From Syncephalastrum monosporum B8922 (lineage: Eukaryota; Mucoromycota; Mucoromycetes; Mucorales; Syncephalastraceae): 64,000 nt of DNA. The notes under the pieces are model-generated. The model did no database searches. It saw nothing but the letters and a program-made list of their open reading frames with translations, and had not been told where the DNA came from. A program made the position numbers and the translations under genes. The stretch is from contig JNEN01001208.1 in NCBI GenBank assembly GCA_000697355.1, positions 1-64,000 on the forward strand, in the 5' to 3' direction. Positions within the stretch are counted from its first letter, which is position 1, and the number at the start of each line of letters is the position of its first letter. Below are positions 25,604-39,099 of the stretch, in pieces.

Positions 25604-27619
25604 CTAAAGTTTGCTATCCCCCGCCAACTCGAGTAAGAGGTCACCCGCCTCGACGAGATCGTTTTCTTTTGCACACACACGCTGGACGCGACCGGCGACT
25701 GACGACTTGACGACGGTCTCCATCTTCATGGCACTCAATACGAACACCTGCTGGCCGACCTCGACAGCGTCGCCTTCCTGGACGTTAAACTCGACCACCA
25801 TGCCCGTGACGGGCGCACCGAGCTCGTTCGGGTTGCGCGACGACGCTTTGCGCCGCATGTCGCCGACGGCCGATTTACGCGTCAACGTGAGCCAGAAAGG
25901 GTTGGGCAGTGTGCCTGAAGCGGACTGCATCTGCGCTACAAACTCATCGGGGAAGTTGTTCGTCGAGATTGTTTCGATCTGCACGGTGTGGAGCTGCTGC
26001 GTATTCGGGTCCTTGGGGTCAGCAATCTCCATGTTGAAGGCGTCACCGGGTTTGAACTGGAGCGCGTGGGGAGCTTGTGCGACTGCAACCGTATCTTCAG
26101 ACGATGGCTTCTGGGCTTGCTTGCGTGCGACCGCGACAGCGGTGCTGGCCTCGAGGAGGGCTGGCATCTGTTCCTCGAGGGTCTTGATGTGCAAATGGGC
26201 CATGTTGTTTTGGGCGACGTACGGGCTGTCGAGCAGCGCAGTCAGAAAATCGAGGTTCGTGTCGACGCCCTGGATCTCGGTACGTGCCAAGGCGAGCTTG
26301 AGCTTGGCGCATGCGCCTGCAAAGGATTGGCCGGTCACGATCACTTTGGCCAGCAAAGAGTCGAAGCTCTAATGATATGTCAGTGACCAAAAAAAAAAAA
26401 AGAAATCAAAAAATGTGTAAGAGGGACATACCGGCAAAACGACGCAGCCAGGAGAAACCCACGTGTCGACCCGAATGCCCTGGCCTTGCGGGAAGGCAAC
26501 GTGGTTGATCCGGCCCACTGAGAGCATGTTATCCTTCCAGGGGTTCTCGGCGACGATACGCGCCTGGATCGACACGAGATGCGGCACGCGGATACGCTCC
26601 TGGTGGAGGCCGAGTTCAGCAAGCCGTTCGCCAAATGCCACGCGGATCTGGCTCTGGACGAGGTCGACTTGGTTGATTTGTTCCGAGATGGTGTGTTCTA
26701 CCTGGATGCGCGGGTTGACTTCAAGGAAATAGAACGCGTTTTGATCGGGTCGCACAAGAAACTCGACTGTGCCAGCCGAATCGTAGCGGATATGACGACC
26801 GAGACGCACGGCTGATTCGAGGATCGCCGCACGCAGTGTGTCGGGCAGTGACGGACAGGGCGCGACCTCGAGAATCTTTTGGTATCGGCGCTGGGCGGAG
26901 CAGTCGCGTTCGAGTAAGTGAATGAGGCCGCCGTGGCGATCGCCGAGGATTTGCACCTCAATGTGCTTGGCGCCCGTGACAGCCTTCTCGACAAAGACCT
27001 GTTTGGATGGTGACTCGCTGATGCAGCGCTGCAGTGCGTCAGGTAGCTCTTCCTGGGAATGCACCATGCGGATACCGCGACCGCCGCCGCCATCACGAGC
27101 CTTGAGCATGATGGGGTAGCCGTGCTGGTTGGCAAATGCATAGACGTCGGCCGGATCGGTGATGGACTGCTCTAGGCCAGGGATCACAGGCACGCCCGCG
27201 GCCAGGGCCACCTGGCGTGCAGACACCTTGTCACCGACGGCGTCAATGCATGCGCTTGAAGGACCGATAAAAAGAATGCCGCTCGCTTGGCATTGATTGG
27301 CGAGTTCGGTGGATTCAGACAAGAACCCGTAGCCCGGATGGATGGCGGTTGCCTGGACACTATATCGGATCGAACAGTCGTTAGCCTAAAAAGCCCATGA
27401 GTCTTTTAATCGAGGGTACCTCTTGGCGGCTTCGATAATATGCTGTGGATTCAGAAATGAAGTGGGACTGCGCAGTTTGACGGCGACGTGAGCGTGGTCA
27501 CAATGCGAAGTATCCTTGTCGTCCGAGTAGACGGCCGCGGTCTGATAGCCCAGCTCGGCAGCAGCAGTGAGGACACGGATAGCAATCTCTCCTCGGTTGG
27601 CGACTAGAATACGGGTCAT
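25604..27619 (-). CDS. Biotin carboxylase fused to biotin carboxyl carrier domain (acyl-CoA carboxylase alpha-type)
   Basis: ATP-dependent carboxylation of biotin, the first half-reaction of acetyl/propionyl/methylcrotonyl-type carboxylases. Start ATG 27619 (MTRILVANRGEIAIRVL); two introns, near 27345-27415 and 26370-26430, rejoin as AAKSVQATAIHPGYGFLSES and CVVLPSFDSLLAKV. Biotin carboxylase features: GGGGRGIRMV ATP-grasp loop, KHIEVQILGD, RDCSAQRRYQKILEVAP and EVNPRIQVEHTISEQ. The C-terminal domain has GAPVTGMVVEFNVQEGD and the biotinyl motif SAMKMET, ending ...LLLELAGDSKL with TAG. No mitochondrial presequence precedes the first Met, which argues against ordinary methylcrotonyl-CoA carboxylase alpha and for a cytosolic relative. 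No carboxyltransferase subunit is seen in the window, so the substrate is unknown. Confidence 0.85.
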
Positions 27620-27809
27620 GGTAGGTAGTATGGTATGATGGAGGTGGGGGGGGGGGATAAGGTAATGTTGATTATATGAGCAGAAAAGAAAAAATATATA
27701 AAAGAGAACAAAGATGTGTAAATGCGGGGTGGATTTACTCTCTCCGCTCCAACACAAATACAGAGAGGACGACCTGCGAAATTCCTGACTCAGCTCCTTT
27801 TCAACCCTT

Positions 27810-28202
27810 TTAACGCGGGAAAAGCAGCGTCAACGTGTCGCGCAAGAGGTCGACGGCTTCGCCAAACACGCCGATCGTGTCGCCTAGCGCCACCCTCAGA
27901 ATACTTTCCACGGTCGTCAAGAACACCTGCGTCATGTCAACCACCCGCCCTTGCTGATACGTCGCGTAAAAGAGCCAGACAATGTAGAGGAAGAGGGTGA
28001 GGATGAGCGCGTTCACCTGGTACGGCTGCAGACCAGGTATGCCCAGGATACGGTGCCGCCCCAGACGATCCAGCCCGAGCGTCAGAGAAAACATGCCAGC
28101 CGAGGCAGACGATGACCGTCGGAATGAGCGCTTGTGGAACCGATGAGCAAACCATTGGCTGACGCGCTGACGAAGCGCTGGTTTGGGTAGGAGAGACTTC
28201 AT
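27810..28202 (-). CDS. Small predicted membrane protein, unknown function
   Basis: Single-exon ORF of 130 codons from ATG 28202 (MKSLLPKPALRQRV). The first 45 residues are Arg/Ser-rich with no acidic residues, like a mitochondrial targeting sequence (FHKRSFRRSSSAS). One strong hydrophobic segment follows (ALILTLFLYIVWLFYATY), then an amphipathic tail (VFLTTVESILRVALGD...LRDTLTLLFP). It lies 190 bp upstream of the biotin carboxylase start on the same strand and is divergent from the CaM kinase. The frame extends upstream of 28202, so an earlier start is possible. I do not recognise a family. Confidence 0.5.
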   Translation of the reverse strand: MKSLLPKPALRQRVSQWFAHRFHKRSFRRSSSASAGMFSLTLGLDRLGRHRILGIPGLQPYQVNALILTLFLYIVWLFYATYQQGRVVDMTQVFLTTVESILRVALGDTIGVFGEAVDLLRDTLTLLFPR

Positions 28203-28609
28203 TGCAAAAAGACGAAAAAGCGGAATGAAGTGGGGGAGAAGGGAGAGAGGCAGAAAGTCAAGAGGAAGGACGAGCTGGAACTGCCAGGCTGGCTGAAGCA
28301 CGGTACCTGATATGCATGTTTGTTATGTCACAATGCATGCATACTGTACGTATTATAAAAGGTCAAAGTGATGGTGCCAGACCGACAACAAAAAAAAAAA
28401 AAAAAAAAGACACGGATGGTGTCTCGGAGGGCATCGGCCGACGTCTCCCGGGCCTTAAAATTCGACAGTGCCAAGCGGGCAATGACACGCGCGCAGGTTG
28501 CCGCCTTTCCATTGATCCGCACCTGTCGTACTTGCTCTGCTTCTCTTTCTTTTCTATTTCCACGTACACATACATAATAGCCATAGATTTCCTTTCGCTT
28601 CCCACAAAA
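28203..28609. promoter_or_regulatory. Divergent promoter region
   Basis: 407 bp between two divergent starts (small membrane protein and CaM kinase). It holds an A run of about 19 near 28390-28408 and pyrimidine-rich DNA just upstream of ATG 28610. No specific factor site can be claimed. Confidence 0.45.
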
Positions 28610-30197
<1,588 letters not shown>

Positions 30198-30534
30198 AAA
30201 ATATATCTATCTATCCACATATGCTTTTTCCTTAGACGCACAGGAGAAAAGAAAAGAGAAAACAACGCTCTGTGGAGCCTAGGAGAATAGTGGGATTCAT
30301 AGGAAGCTGCAAACGAGTAAACCCCCGCCCTTGCTCCCTTATCAATGCATTTACTCTTACATTCGGTCTGTCTATGTAGTGTCTTTCACACATGCACAAC
30401 CAAAATATAAAAATTTTACCAGAACACGCGAGGACAGGACTAGCGTCCAGCAAGTGTGAATGTTATTTTGGTTTTTTTCTTTATACAAGCGAAGGGATTC
30501 AAGATGGGAAACAGAGAGAGGCCAAACTAGAAAA
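30198..30534. other. Intergenic between convergent CaM kinase and YABBY-like gene
   Basis: 337 bp, AT-rich, shared 3' flank of two convergent genes. Nothing else recognised. Confidence 0.5.
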
Positions 30535-31270
30535 TTATTTCTCGGCAGCAGTCTCCTTGTTCTTGGGGTTCTCGGGCGAAGAGCCCCAGTTTTGAGCCTA
30601 GATAACACAATAATCGTGATGAGTGACACTGGTAAAGGAAAAGCAAAGAGCAAAATATAACTTACAGCCTTCTTGAAAGCCTATATGTATGGGTAGGTAG
30701 GAGAAAAAAAAATAGAAGACGCGTCAGCCTAAAATTTTAAAGGTGCGATAGAGCCGAACCCAGACCATAATCACACACACATACACACACATACACACAC
30801 AGATGTATGTACACATTATACACGACATGATTTCTCAAGGTGGTACACCCATCAGACACAAGCCGAAACGTGCCGAGAGACGCGCCGCCCCCAAGCAACG
30901 CCAGCCTATGCCCATACTAAAGTCGCTTGTGCAGGTGTAGGTCGGGTCCGCACAACAAAATATGAAAAAAAGATTACCTCCTTGTGGGCAATACCAGGGT
31001 TGGCTTCCTTGACCTTCTTGAGCTCATCCTATAACAAAAAGGGAGGGTCAGTCAATGTTTTTTAAAAAAAGCAACGCGTGTTTGCGTAGGTGAAGCTTCG
31101 CACTACGTCGCGAAGGTGGAAAAAGAAAAAGTTTTTTTCTATTTACCTTCATGAACTTGTTGTAGGGGGAGACCTTCTTGGCTATATAAGAAAATAATAA
31201 TGAGTCAAAAGTGGCAAGATGGGGTCTAAGACGTACTCGTCGATTTCTTGGCAGTCTTCTCCTTGGCCAT
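30535..31270 (-). CDS. YABBY/HMG-like small basic chromatin-type protein (five exons)
   Basis: Exons 31270-31237, 31181-31147, 31028-30978, 30680-30666 and 30597-30535 sum to 198 nt, 65 residues plus stop. The product is Lys-rich: MAKEKTAKKSTTKKVSPYNK, then FMKDELKKVKEANPGIAHKE, AFKKA, AQNWGSSPENPKNK and a short tail. The pattern SPYNxFMKxELxxVKxxNPxxxHxxAFxxAAxxW is the YABBY-like/HMG-related domain of small fungal nuclear proteins, probably DNA-binding. Exon 4 is a microexon of only 15 nt (AFKKA). The 297-nt intron between exons 3 and 4 carries a (CA)n microsatellite near 30771-30802. Too fragmented to appear as one reading frame. Confidence 0.85.
30771..30802. repeat. (CA)n microsatellite in an intron
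   Basis: Interrupted CA repeat of the form (CA)n-TA-(CA)4-TA-(CA)4 within the long intron of the YABBY-like gene. Confidence 0.9.
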
Positions 31271-32955
31271 TATGAAAAGTTGTAGAGTAAGAGTAGAAGA
31301 AAGGGTAAACGAAGTTTTGTTTTGGGGAAAAGTGGTTTCTCTTATGAGAAAAGTGAGGAAAAGAAAAAAGAGAAGTAAAAAAGATTATTTTGCGACCACA
31401 ATGGGATATGGGCGCGCGCGCGCGCGCCCAACCAGTCAGTCAGTCAACCCAGTCAGCCAGAGACAGCGCGCGCGCGGCGCGCGCCCTACTAAAAGAAAGC
31501 CCAGCCAAAGGGTACCACGCAAGCAACAAAAAAAGTTTCCTTCCCCGCGCGCAAAAAAAAAGAAAAATTTGGTCTCGCTTTTTGCTTCACCAATCGGGGT
31601 TTGCGCGACAACGTCATTCCATAAGATAAAAGAAAAAGAGCTTAAAACATAATGCAGGTAAAGTCATTTATTGTATACGCTGGAGTCTATAGCGCTCGTA
31701 TCCCAGGATTATTCCCAATGTCTACGTTAAGATAGAGCGCTTTGCCTGCTCGGAATAAGGAATAAAAGGTGAAAAATAATCGCTTGTTTTGTGATGTGAT
31801 GTTTGTGAGACCTTATTCGTGACCGTCATATCTACGTGTCCTGCCGGTCAAAGGTATGATACATAAAACACACACACACAGAGAGAGAAAGATGTGCCAC
31901 CCTAAACACTTGGCCTCACTTGTCTCTGACAATGACCGACCCCTTTAAACCCTTTATTATTTTTTTCTTTTTCTTTTGTTTTTATTTTGTCGAAACAGTA
32001 TTATAGCCTCATTTGTCGTGCAATCTATTGTTTCAATTGTCGGTATCATAATATAAGGACAGTCTAATGAAATCGCCCGCGATCACAGTTGTCGGTGTGA
32101 TTATGGAAGCCCCGCTTTTCTTTTAGCCGGACAAGGGAAAGAGGGAGATACAGAGAGGGGAGGAAAAAGCACAGATTGATGTGTAATCTGTATACTCTTC
32201 GCGAACATGATCGCTTCTTTGGCTGAACTCTCTTGTGTGGACGCATATCTGGAAACAGATAGCCAATTACTGCATTGAAAGAGGAAATGCAGCACGCGGG
32301 CACGCCACTCACACTCATTCTCTTACTGGCTTTTACTCCTACTCTCTTTTTACCTCTTCTCTTTTCTTTTTGTTTCTTGTGCGTCAGGGTACACGCGCCT
32401 ATACGCGCGCAACTTGTGGTGGAATGAATCTTAGTCAGTTCTAGCAAAGCGTTTCCATGACGTACAACCGACGGAAGATCCTTCCACGGAGATAGCTTAA
32501 TTTGGATGCCCTTTTCCTCTCATTGCTTTGCCGCTATACGTATCCGAAGGATCGGTACGACGAACCGCATCCATGCCGTAGGATGCATGTCACGTGCGTA
32601 GCATTACTCTAAAATAGCTCGTATCCAAAAAAAAAGAAGTTTTCACTTTGGAGTGGCAGACATGTCCACGGTACATGTTGTGCGTCACTTCTAAAGCTTT
32701 TTTTGTAGGATTATTTGTAAGGTTTACACGGACACCCATATAACAGTCCCTCTGAGGGGTCACACAGTATTTGTATCCACAAGGTTTCTTATTTGGAGTC
32801 GATCGTGATATTTAAACAGCGACTCCTTGCAGGAGCTATGTGAAAGAAAGAATTCAGGGGGACATAAGATCACCTTCACGGTGCACGCGGACAATGAAGA
32901 AAAAAAATATGTATTTCATACATGCTCTTTACATGGTATATGTTTCCTAGTTTAA
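31271..32955. other. Intergenic with alternating GC tracts
   Basis: 1.7 kb, mostly AT-rich, upstream of the YABBY-like gene and downstream of the OSBP gene. It includes two alternating (CG)n blocks at 31411-31428 and 31465-31486, a (CA)5 run near 31869, and long T/A runs. ORFs here are low-complexity and unconvincing. Confidence 0.6.
31411..31486. repeat. Paired alternating (CG)n tracts
   Basis: Two runs of alternating C and G (18 and 22 nt) separated by CCAACCAGTCAGTCAGTC-type short repeats, about 140-215 bp upstream of the YABBY-like start codon. Alternating CG can adopt Z-DNA; a regulatory effect is only a guess. Confidence 0.7.
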
Positions 32956-34183
32956 TTATGACGAAGTTGATGGCGGCACATAGACCCAGTGTTCATGCTC
33001 GGCCTTGTATTTGGTCTCGGTATGCAGCTGGTCGGCAAGTCCAGAGACGATGCTGTCCTGTTGCCACTTGAAGTACGTGGGTTCCCAGGTTTCGCCCTTT
33101 TCCTCGCGCTCCTTGCGCTCGGCGCGCTTCTGATTCTCAATGTTGCCCTTCTCGACGCCGGCGGTGTTGGTGTCGCCCTTGTTGATCGCGTCTGCGACCG
33201 GCTTCCACAGCGTGCGAGTCTCAAGCGGCCCCTGATCCTCGCTGTGGATCTGCATGCTTGGCGCTTTGAGACTTTTGACATCCAGGAAGTCTTCGGAGGT
33301 AGCGTGCTTGCCCGGCCCGGCGATGGTCGACTTGCCGCTCCACTGACCTTCAATTTTATGCAGGTAATCCTTGTGGGACGCGCCGTTCGGGTAAATACAG
33401 CACTTGAAGTGGTTCTTCTCGCCCGAAACCCAACCGCGCGAGGTGTACTCGATCGTCGCATAATGTGTCTTGGATTGGATGTAGGAGGTGCCGGCTAGCT
33501 CAACGTAGGGCGCCGCTTTCCAGATGCCATGGACGGTGAGAGAGGGGTATGTATAGAGATAGTGCTCATCGCGGTCCTTGAGCGTCAGAAGGCTCTGGCC
33601 GACTTGATCGCACATCATCGACGCGCTCGCAAAGTGCGTCTTCTGGCCCGTGTAGCCGTTCAGGCTCATATTGGCCTGATTATTGTGGATATAAAAGCCC
33701 GTGACGGGTGGGTGATGCGACACCTGCTCGCAAAAGACATCGGTTGGACCGCTGCCTTCGACGGCATCCCACGTCATCTTGTAGCGCTCGCCGAGCACCG
33801 GATTGAAAGGCTTCTTTTCCCATTCTCCAGGAGGTACACGGCTCGAGAAGGAGGCGTTCAGGGCAGAGATATACCACTTGACAAAGGCAAGCATGCGTTC
33901 GGCCGGGTCTTCTGGTTTCGTGATGGCGGTAAACAGATCAGGATGCTGCGTCCAGTATTGACTACATGGATCGATCAGAAAATGCACATACAAAGATCTA
34001 TCATAGCTCTACTCACGAATATTCGATCAGGGAGACAGGGGCAAGCAGAAAAGGTGGACAAGTCAAAGATGACAGGTCGCCCGAGAAGGTGGCCAAAGAC
34101 TTCAAAAAGTTGTTGAACGCGCCTTTCTCCTCGGCTGGAATTTCCTCGACCTTGTTCACTTCGCTGTGTTCAGAGCCTGTCAT
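32956..34183 (-). CDS. Oxysterol-binding protein-related protein (ORP, Kes1/Osh4-like)
   Basis: Lipid-transfer protein moving sterol/PI4P between membranes. Two exons, 34183-34017 and 33961-32956, 390 residues. The join makes PPFLLAPVSLIEYSQYW, the characteristic ORP lid/entry segment. The signature EQVSHHPPVTGFY is intact, and FNPVLGERY, SKTHYATIEY and KIEGQWSGKSTI match the conserved beta-barrel. There is no PH, ankyrin or TM segment, so this is a short, soluble ORP of the Osh4 type. The C-terminal helix region ends ...EHEHWVYVPPSTSS with TAA. Splice donor GTGAGT at 34016. Confidence 0.95.
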
Positions 34184-36043
34184 GTTTGAGAGAGAGGAAA
34201 TTACAAGTAGAAAGAAATAAGATGAGACGGAAAAAAGGGAGGAGGATGGTGATGCTTATAAGCGTTCCAAACAATGGTTGGAACGAAGGTTAAGAAAAGC
34301 CAAGACTTTACGTCATATCCATCTGCAAACGCCGTTCGTGCTTCTTGTGTAACATGGCCATTGCATTATTTTACAGAGCCAACCTATTTTTGCAGGAACG
34401 GCCATTGGCGAGTATTGCATCATATCGAAAATTATATTTACATGTGCACCATTTGTGCCTAATGGGAAGTCATATCATAGGTCGCAGTGCTAGATACATT
34501 TATAGTTTCAATTAAAACAATACCCTCATTAGGCGCCTGCCCTGTCGTTTTTCCTGCACCGATTTCATACCAGTTCACCAATGGCACTCTTCCTTTAAAA
34601 ATAGCCTGCTTCAGCGTATATTCGGCATGCTAACTACGGGCTCAGCATCATCCTTATCCATACATATCTGATCCTTTTCCATGGTACAAAAGATATGTCA
34701 AGGTCAGATATATCTGTTCTTCTTTTTGTTTCCTTGCTGATATTTTGAACCTATACCCAATTAAGCAACGGCTCGGATTTCCCTGTCTATACCGCTCAGG
34801 GCAGAATTGACAAGAGTGGATGTGGATGTGCGCAAACTCGAATCGACAAGAAACACTTTCCAATGTGTGATTGCTTACACATGACAACACGTTTGAGTTA
34901 CCATAATATCTGTAGCTTTGGCCCCGCATTTGACTGTAACAGTTTCAAACGCAGTAGCCAATTCTAAGTCATATCAGTGCGGAGAACAATAGCCTTTGTT
35001 ATTTATTTGTTGAAACCTGGCTGGACAGATACAGCTACGCAGTACATGCCTTGCTGTGTATCTGAACCGCATTCTTTGTATTATGGTTCTCGTCTCCATA
35101 GTCAGAAACTCGAAAGTCCAAGAGTTTTGACTCTGGTCAGACATCAGCACGATACTATCATAAGATGCATGTAGCGCATGCAGCCATGGTATATGCCAGG
35201 AACTGTACACCTGGTAACTCGCACTATCCGTTAATTGCATGTAGCCTTCAATCAAACTCTTTCGACAGAGATACAGAATCTCCTTTGCAAAAATTGTACG
35301 GGCACGGTGCTCGTCACTTACACCTCTTGCTCCTCAGCGGATCATCAGTCATGCGATGACCAGCGCAGCACATATGGAAAAAGTAGGTTGATGCTACTTG
35401 GTTCGCCTCAAGTCATCAACTACCGCAGCTTAAGTCACGAAGACTGGGCTGACATAAACTCATTATACGAGGCGGAATCGACTCCAGTTATGTCCAAAAA
35501 TCCTGATTGTTACAGATGACATGCCCAAATACTTGGCTGGCGCCGTACACACGATCGAAATTATGACTACATGATTTAAAAAGCCCATCACAGTACGCAA
35601 ATCTCCTGTATTATATTTTGTCCGCGTACTACAGTGTTCTAGAGCAAAGAAGTCAACATTTGCAAAATCGAAGCTCTGATAGGTGCTTTATTGATTCTAA
35701 GGCAGGACATTGTCGAATCTCTGCCAACCAGACTCCCATACACACCATGCCACTCTCCTACATATGAGCAACTGGTACAGTGGCGAGATTCTTAAAATTT
35801 GCACACCCAAGAGCCAAATGGGAACTACTGCTCAATTGGATTCATCGTCTAAACTATTTGACAACCTGACAAATTTGTTAATTTCGCAGTAAAATCATGC
35901 ATACAATGGTGTTCTCCAAAAAAAAAAAGTTGTTCTACCAGCAGCTTGGCTGAGACATCCTATCAGCAAGACATACAAACGAAAAGGCAGTCTTTACTCA
36001 TTTTCTCAGCATAACAGAAACGGAGGCGCATAATACGGTTTTT
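34184..36043. other. Gene-poor region
   Basis: 1.9 kb between the divergent OSBP and F-box genes. AT-rich with many stops in all frames; short ORFs near 34654, 34977 and 35235 have no recognisable motif. It may hold decayed repeats. Confidence 0.5.
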
Positions 36044-38085
36044 ATGGTCCGTCTTCCTGTCGCAACAGTCCTTAAATCAGTTGGCCGCGAAGACTGGGAC
36101 CATGTCGCGTCGACAATGAGGCTTGCATTCCGGGCCATTCTCGAACAAGAAGCGCAAAGACACTTCAATGAGCATAATTGCGGTCGCAGTTTGCAATGTG
36201 CCCAGGACTTGGTCCGCTACTTCCCGGACTCGGCGGTTGGGCACGCGTGGGAAGCCAAAGTGCGGGACTACATGCTGGACTTGGGCCGCGCTGTGGCTGC
36301 GTACAGTAAAGCGCTCCGTCTGTCGCCGGACGACACTGCCCTTCAAGAAAAGCTGATAGCTGCCAAACAGAAACTTGCGCACAAGGTGGATCTGGTGGCA
36401 TACCTCCCGGACGACATCCTCCTGTGCATATTGGAACTGGCTCCCCAGGAGCGCTACGTGTGCACACGCGTCTGTAAAGCATGGCGGCAGGCCCTCCTGA
36501 CCATCCCGCACCTGTGGAAGATCCTCACTGTTAATTTGAAACAGGGCACACGTGAAAACAACGCTCAGTTTCTGCAGAACTGCGAGGCAGGTCTGACGGC
36601 CCATCTCCAGCCGTGTCTGGAAGATCTTTGTCTCACGACGGACCGGGATGTGTGTCTGCCCCTTTCATGGTTGGTGAAGGCTGACTGTACGAAGATCAAG
36701 TCCTTGTGTACGTATTACAGCTGCGCTTTACTATTGCTTATTCGGCTGACTGTGTCTATTCAGCCATCCATGATGATACCTACCGATGTAGTCAGTGGTC
36801 TTCAGCAGAGTTGTCGGTATTCACCGGTCAATGGGTTGACCTTCTCCGCAAGATCAGCAGCCGGCTGACCCATTTTTCGATGACATCTCCTACCTACCCG
36901 CTGCAACTGGAAACCTTTCTGTCGCTCTTACCAAGACTACAAGTATTTCATTACAAATTGTTGCAGGGTAGACGGTCCCATTTCTTCATCCAGTGGAAGA
37001 GGGATCCAGTCGAACCCCAATGCAGTGATCTGCGGTCTCTCTCATGGCCCGTGTGCTGGAGAAATTTCGGGCGCGAGGAGGCCGAGTATCTCGCAGCCTA
37101 CTGCCCCCGTCTCCAAGATGTTTGTATCGACAGTTGTGGCCCGTCCATACTGCGCTGTGATGCCTTCATAGCTACCGTACGACGATCGTGCCAGGCACTC
37201 AAGGCTCTGTCCGTTGGCCCCAACCACCTCGTTCCCCCGTCCAATGAAAAGGGAGAGACCCGCACGGACGGCTTGCGGCGAGTCTCCTTCAACCGCAAAG
37301 AGATCCATATTCACGAAACCACCGTCGCAGGCGTCCTCCGAAACCACCGGCACACCTTGGAAGAAGTGCGGTACGTGGATGGCAATAACACCTGGATGCC
37401 GTTCCTGAGCATGCCTGACTCGCCCATCCGATTCGAAAAATTGCACACCCTGGCGGTCGGTCGCGCGCGCATGCGCGTCAACAGTCCGCTCGCCAACATC
37501 CTGCGCGGCTGCCCGGCGCTTCAGAATGTCCAGCTCAGCTATACATCGATCAAGGCAGACACCACCATCGCGCTGGCCCTGCTTCCACGCCTCGAGATGC
37601 TCACACTGTTTTAATGCTCGGTCCAGTTACGCAAGCTGTATCCCTTGCTCGAAGCATTTGCCGCTAAAGATCAACTGAAAGGCCTGACCTTCGCGCCTGC
37701 CAACTATGACATGCCCATGCTTGAATTTCTCCGCCTTGTGGGCTCGATCGCTTCCTTGCGCTACCTTCGGCTGCTTGGCAGAGTTTGTTGGCCTTTTCAA
37801 TTGGGTCACGCTCCGGGGGCTGTCATTCGCGATCCGGTGGTTCAAGGCTTTCTGGACGCCGCCAGAGAATCCGGGCTCGCTCAAAACTTGCGAATGCTAC
37901 GTATCCGTCGAAGCCTCGAACCTACCGATATCGGGTTCACCATCGAAGACACATTTGGTCATGTCATGAATAATATTTTGGACGAAGATGAAAAAGAAGA
38001 CATCCGAATCAAGTTTGGTGATGCCTTCATACAGTTGACCTACGTGAAACCCATAATGGAGCTCACAGATCTTTGGGCTTTATGA
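36044..38085 (+). CDS. TPR/F-box/leucine-rich-repeat protein interrupted by an in-frame stop
   Basis: Likely substrate receptor of an SCF ubiquitin ligase. Exon 36044-36707 joins 36764 onward in frame (KIKSLSIHDDTYRCSQ). Residues about 30-110 look like one or two TPR helical hairpins (YSKALRLSPDDTALQEKLIA); the F-box is near residue 120 (LVAYLPDDILLCILELA, VCTRVCKAWRQALLTIPHLW). The rest consists of irregular LRRs (LRSLSWPVCW, LKALSVGPNHLV, LQNVQLSYTSIK). The frame meets TAA at 37612-37614 (after EMLTLF) and then continues in the same frame for another 157 codons with the same LRR style (QLRKLYPLLEAFAAKDQLKG) to a stop at 38085. Either the protein is truncated at about 500 residues, or this is a recent pseudogene or sequence error. 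No credible intron removes the TAA. Confidence 0.75.
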
Positions 38086-39099
38086 TGGCCGACGCTTTGT
38101 GGTTCTTTTGTTAACATTTACAGCTGTGACGACACCGTTTGCGTATACACGTTGTCGATATCCATGGCAGGCATAAGCGATATCTTTATGTGCATTCAGC
38201 CATTCTGGCATATAGCTTCCAAATTGCTTTTTCCTAAAAAAAACTTGGCAGTCAAAGCTGTATTGCAAACACCAAGACTAACGACATATTGCAACCATAT
38301 TTGCACATGTTTATCACTGTTGTTTCTAAAATACATATAAAAGCGAAAGAGTAACGGAATACAGGCGAAAACAGACGTAATCCGCACAGAGAACAGTCTA
38401 TCCACCTTCTCCAGATATCTCTCTAGAAAACAAAAACAACAAACGGTTAATGAACTGAAATCAAGACACATGCGTAGAGCAACATCGTGCTATCCATGTG
38501 GATAACAAAAACATCCTTTCTTATTGATCTCCTATACACGGTATTCCTCGTCCTATCCTCATTGCGATTCAACTCTGTGCCTCAAGATGTATGCCATATC
38601 TGGACCTCCTCGTTGTCGTCAGCATGTCCTATTCAAACGGCAAGACGATATCGGCCAACCTTTTGATTTAGATTTGGGGCACGTAGTACGTACACCCATT
38701 TTTTCGACGGATACGATGTGAAGGGTGCCACAACGAAGAAAAAAAGGAAAAACAAGAGGGTTCCGAGTCAGACGTGAGCATAATCCAGGTTGTTAGAGCA
38801 CTTCTACGTGGACAGGATCCAAACACACACCATGCCCTGGACAGAGGACAATGCGTGACGGAGGGATATGAAAGCGAGCGGATTTTGTATTCATCATTTT
38901 CCAGCAAGACGCGAAAAGAGAAAAACAGAGAAAAAAGAGCGCGCTACAATTTTAGACGCGGTGCGTCGCAATCTATTTTTTCTGTCAGGCTTAGTCTTTT
39001 TCGTTTTTTTTATCGCCATATACTGTATAATTAATTCACGCGTTGCACTGACCCCCTAGTGTGAAATAGATACATATACTACATATTATATTATATGAT
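38086..39099. other. Intergenic, CDC7 upstream region
   Basis: About 1 kb with no recognisable gene; AT-rich and purine-rich just before the CDC7 start. Confidence 0.5.

Noticed and set aside
31248..31652. 134-codon basic plus-strand ORF
   Set aside because: Spans the alternating CG tracts and A-rich DNA; composition artefact overlapping the YABBY-like promoter.
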